Source: Massilia glaciei (GTDB taxonomy: Bacteria; Pseudomonadota; Gammaproteobacteria; Burkholderiales; Burkholderiaceae_D). From it: a DNA stretch of 42,056 bases. The position numbers and the translations under genes are program-made. Positions 40,851 through 42,056 of this stretch are shown piece after piece; positions within the stretch are counted from its first letter, which is position 1; each line of letters opens with the position of its first letter. The stretch is taken from positions 1 through 42,056 of the forward strand of contig NZ_PXWF02000246.1 of the NCBI RefSeq assembly GCF_003011895.2, read 5' to 3'. The notes under the pieces were generated by a model, which ran no database searches, was not told the origin of the DNA, and worked only from the letters and a program-made list of their open reading frames with translations.

Positions 40851-41852
40851 ATGCCCTTACAGTTTGATGCCTTCGACGCCGAATCCGGCGCGTTCTTATA
40901 CCCGGACGATTGTTACGATGGTCTGCTGGCCGAATTCGACGGCCTGCTCGATGCCCACGAGACGGGTGAACTCAATGACACGCGTTATCTTGCGGCGCTG
41001 AATCGGCTACTTTCCGAAGCACCGGACTTCGTCGACGTGCACGCCCACATCGCCTCCCACTGGCACCGCCATGGCAAGCCAAAGAAGGCGCTCGACGCTG
41101 CCTTGCTGGGTTTGAGTGTCTCGAATCGCCATATTCCCGAAGGCTTCAGTGGCCGGATTGAATGGGGTCACCTCGACAATCGGCCCTACCTCAGAGCCAT
41201 GCATATCGCGCTGCTGTCATACATGCGCCTGCGCCGCCATAAGGACGCCGTTACGATCATCGAGCTCATGTTGGCGCGCAATCCGGCCGACAACCAGGGC
41301 GTGCGTTTCCTTCTGGGTTCCGAGGCCCTGAGGGCCGGCGACTCCGATGCCGCTCGCGCAGTGTTCGAGGCCGAGGCGACTGGATACCCGCCGTACTTCT
41401 ACGAACTGGCGCTGGCCCACATGCTGCGTAGCGAGTGGGTCTTGGCTGCCACGGCCCTGCGCCGTGGCTTTGCCACCAACCCGTACATCGCTGAGCTCCT
41501 TGGTGGCAACGCAAGTCCAGCACCGCTGGCCGTTTGGCACGGGACCACGCTGGCAGAACCCCGGATTGCATGTGATTACATCAAAATGTACGGAATGTAT
41601 TGGCACAACCAACCCGACAGCTTCGCTTTCACGCGCTGGCTATTCAACCACCCGAAGGTATTGGCGGAGCGCGCCGATATTATGGAGTGCAAGGAAGTAC
41701 TCTTGTGGGAGAGCGACACGGCCGTACGCAGGAAGTTCTTCGATCGTGACCTGCTACTGGTCGAGAGCATCGACGACACCTTATCCGTCGCCATCGTTAC
41801 GAAGCGCACCGACCGGCACGGGAAAACCATGTGGCCGTGGTTGCACGATTAA
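40851..41852 (+). CDS. TPR-like helical repeat protein
   Basis: 333 residues from ATG 40851 (MPLQFDAFDAES); the ribosome site is weak and the frame is open to 40779. The chain is mostly helical with TPR-like paired helices. Examples are FVDVHAHIASHWHRHGKPKK then ALDAALLGL, RHKDAVTIIELMLARNPADN, then AGDSDAARAVFEAEAT, and ELALAHMLRSEWVLAATALR. An Asp/Glu-rich N-terminus and a compact C-terminal domain (after about residue 240) have no recognised family. It has no signal peptide and is probably cytoplasmic, with a protein-binding role. Confidence 0.65.
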   Translation: MPLQFDAFDAESGAFLYPDDCYDGLLAEFDGLLDAHETGELNDTRYLAALNRLLSEAPDFVDVHAHIASHWHRHGKPKKALDAALLGLSVSNRHIPEGFSGRIEWGHLDNRPYLRAMHIALLSYMRLRRHKDAVTIIELMLARNPADNQGVRFLLGSEALRAGDSDAARAVFEAEATGYPPYFYELALAHMLRSEWVLAATALRRGFATNPYIAELLGGNASPAPLAVWHGTTLAEPRIACDYIKMYGMYWHNQPDSFAFTRWLFNHPKVLAERADIMECKEVLLWESDTAVRRKFFDRDLLLVESIDDTLSVAIVTKRTDRHGKTMWPWLHD

Positions 41853-41989
41853 GATCTGCGCCGCCCGCAAACGGGAAGTGTTTGACTAGCTGATGACCAC
41901 CCTCCCCGATGACCCTGCCGCGATTCTGAATCGTTACAATGAATCGTTTTAAATCGGGGAAGGAACGGGTGGCGTCATGAATCAAATAA

Positions 41990-42056
41990 TATAAAAATTA
42001 GCGCCGCACCGTCCTGGATGCTAGGCGATGTAAAGTGGCCCCACTGGTCAAGACAA
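41990..42056. mobile_element. possible insertion-sequence end at the window edge
   Basis: The last bases (GTAAAGTGGCCCCACTGGTC, then AAGACAA) resemble the terminal inverted repeats of some IS3-type elements. No transposase is visible inside the window, so this is tentative. Confidence 0.25.

Overview
The window looks like chromosomal DNA of a betaproteobacterium, most likely an Oxalobacteraceae relative such as Massilia, Duganella or Janthinobacterium. This is inferred from GC-rich codon use, dense minus-strand operons and the type of anaerobic and NO-related genes; no database search was possible. No rRNA, tRNA, prophage or CRISPR was seen. || Left part (1-15.8 kb): an accessory region, visibly less GC-rich at its left end. 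It holds a TonB-like periplasmic protein, small orphan genes (one DUF6368-like, one resembling EF-Tu domain II), a LACTB-like serine hydrolase, an SDR, a HAD phosphatase, a TetR-controlled flavoprotein/DUF2855 pair with two near-identical palindromic operators, a HEAT-like protein, DUF3703 plus a metallo-beta-lactamase-fold protein, an AraC regulator with an alpha/beta hydrolase, a VOC protein and DUF2200. Five genes here appear to carry single frameshifts, so this part is either decaying or contains uncorrected indels. || Middle part (15.8-36.97 kb): after a secreted subtilase comes a low-oxygen / nitrogen-oxide block. A minus-strand operon reads narK1-narK2-hemN-crp/fnr-carbonic anhydrase. 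A tandem array of about 196-bp REP-like units lies upstream of it. Next is nsrR, divergent from the quinol NO reductase norZ, with two candidate NsrR sites between them. Then come a DUF2249 gene, a class III ribonucleotide reductase whose glycyl-radical domain is a separate 66-residue gene (nrdD, small protein, nrdG), ipdC, ubiTVU (oxygen-independent ubiquinone synthesis) and a divergent operon hemerythrin-DUF2249-multipass membrane protein. The ubiU/hemerythrin divergent region holds a near-consensus FNR/DNR box. Together these supply nitrate/nitrite transport, heme, deoxynucleotides and ubiquinone without oxygen, plus NO sensing and removal. The nitrate, nitrite and N2O reductases themselves are not in the window. 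|| Right part (37-42 kb): a gene remnant, a ThuA-like secreted protein, a Na/Pi-cotransporter family protein with a PhoU-like tail, a small lipoprotein, a TPR-like protein and, at the very edge, a sequence that could be the end of an insertion sequence.
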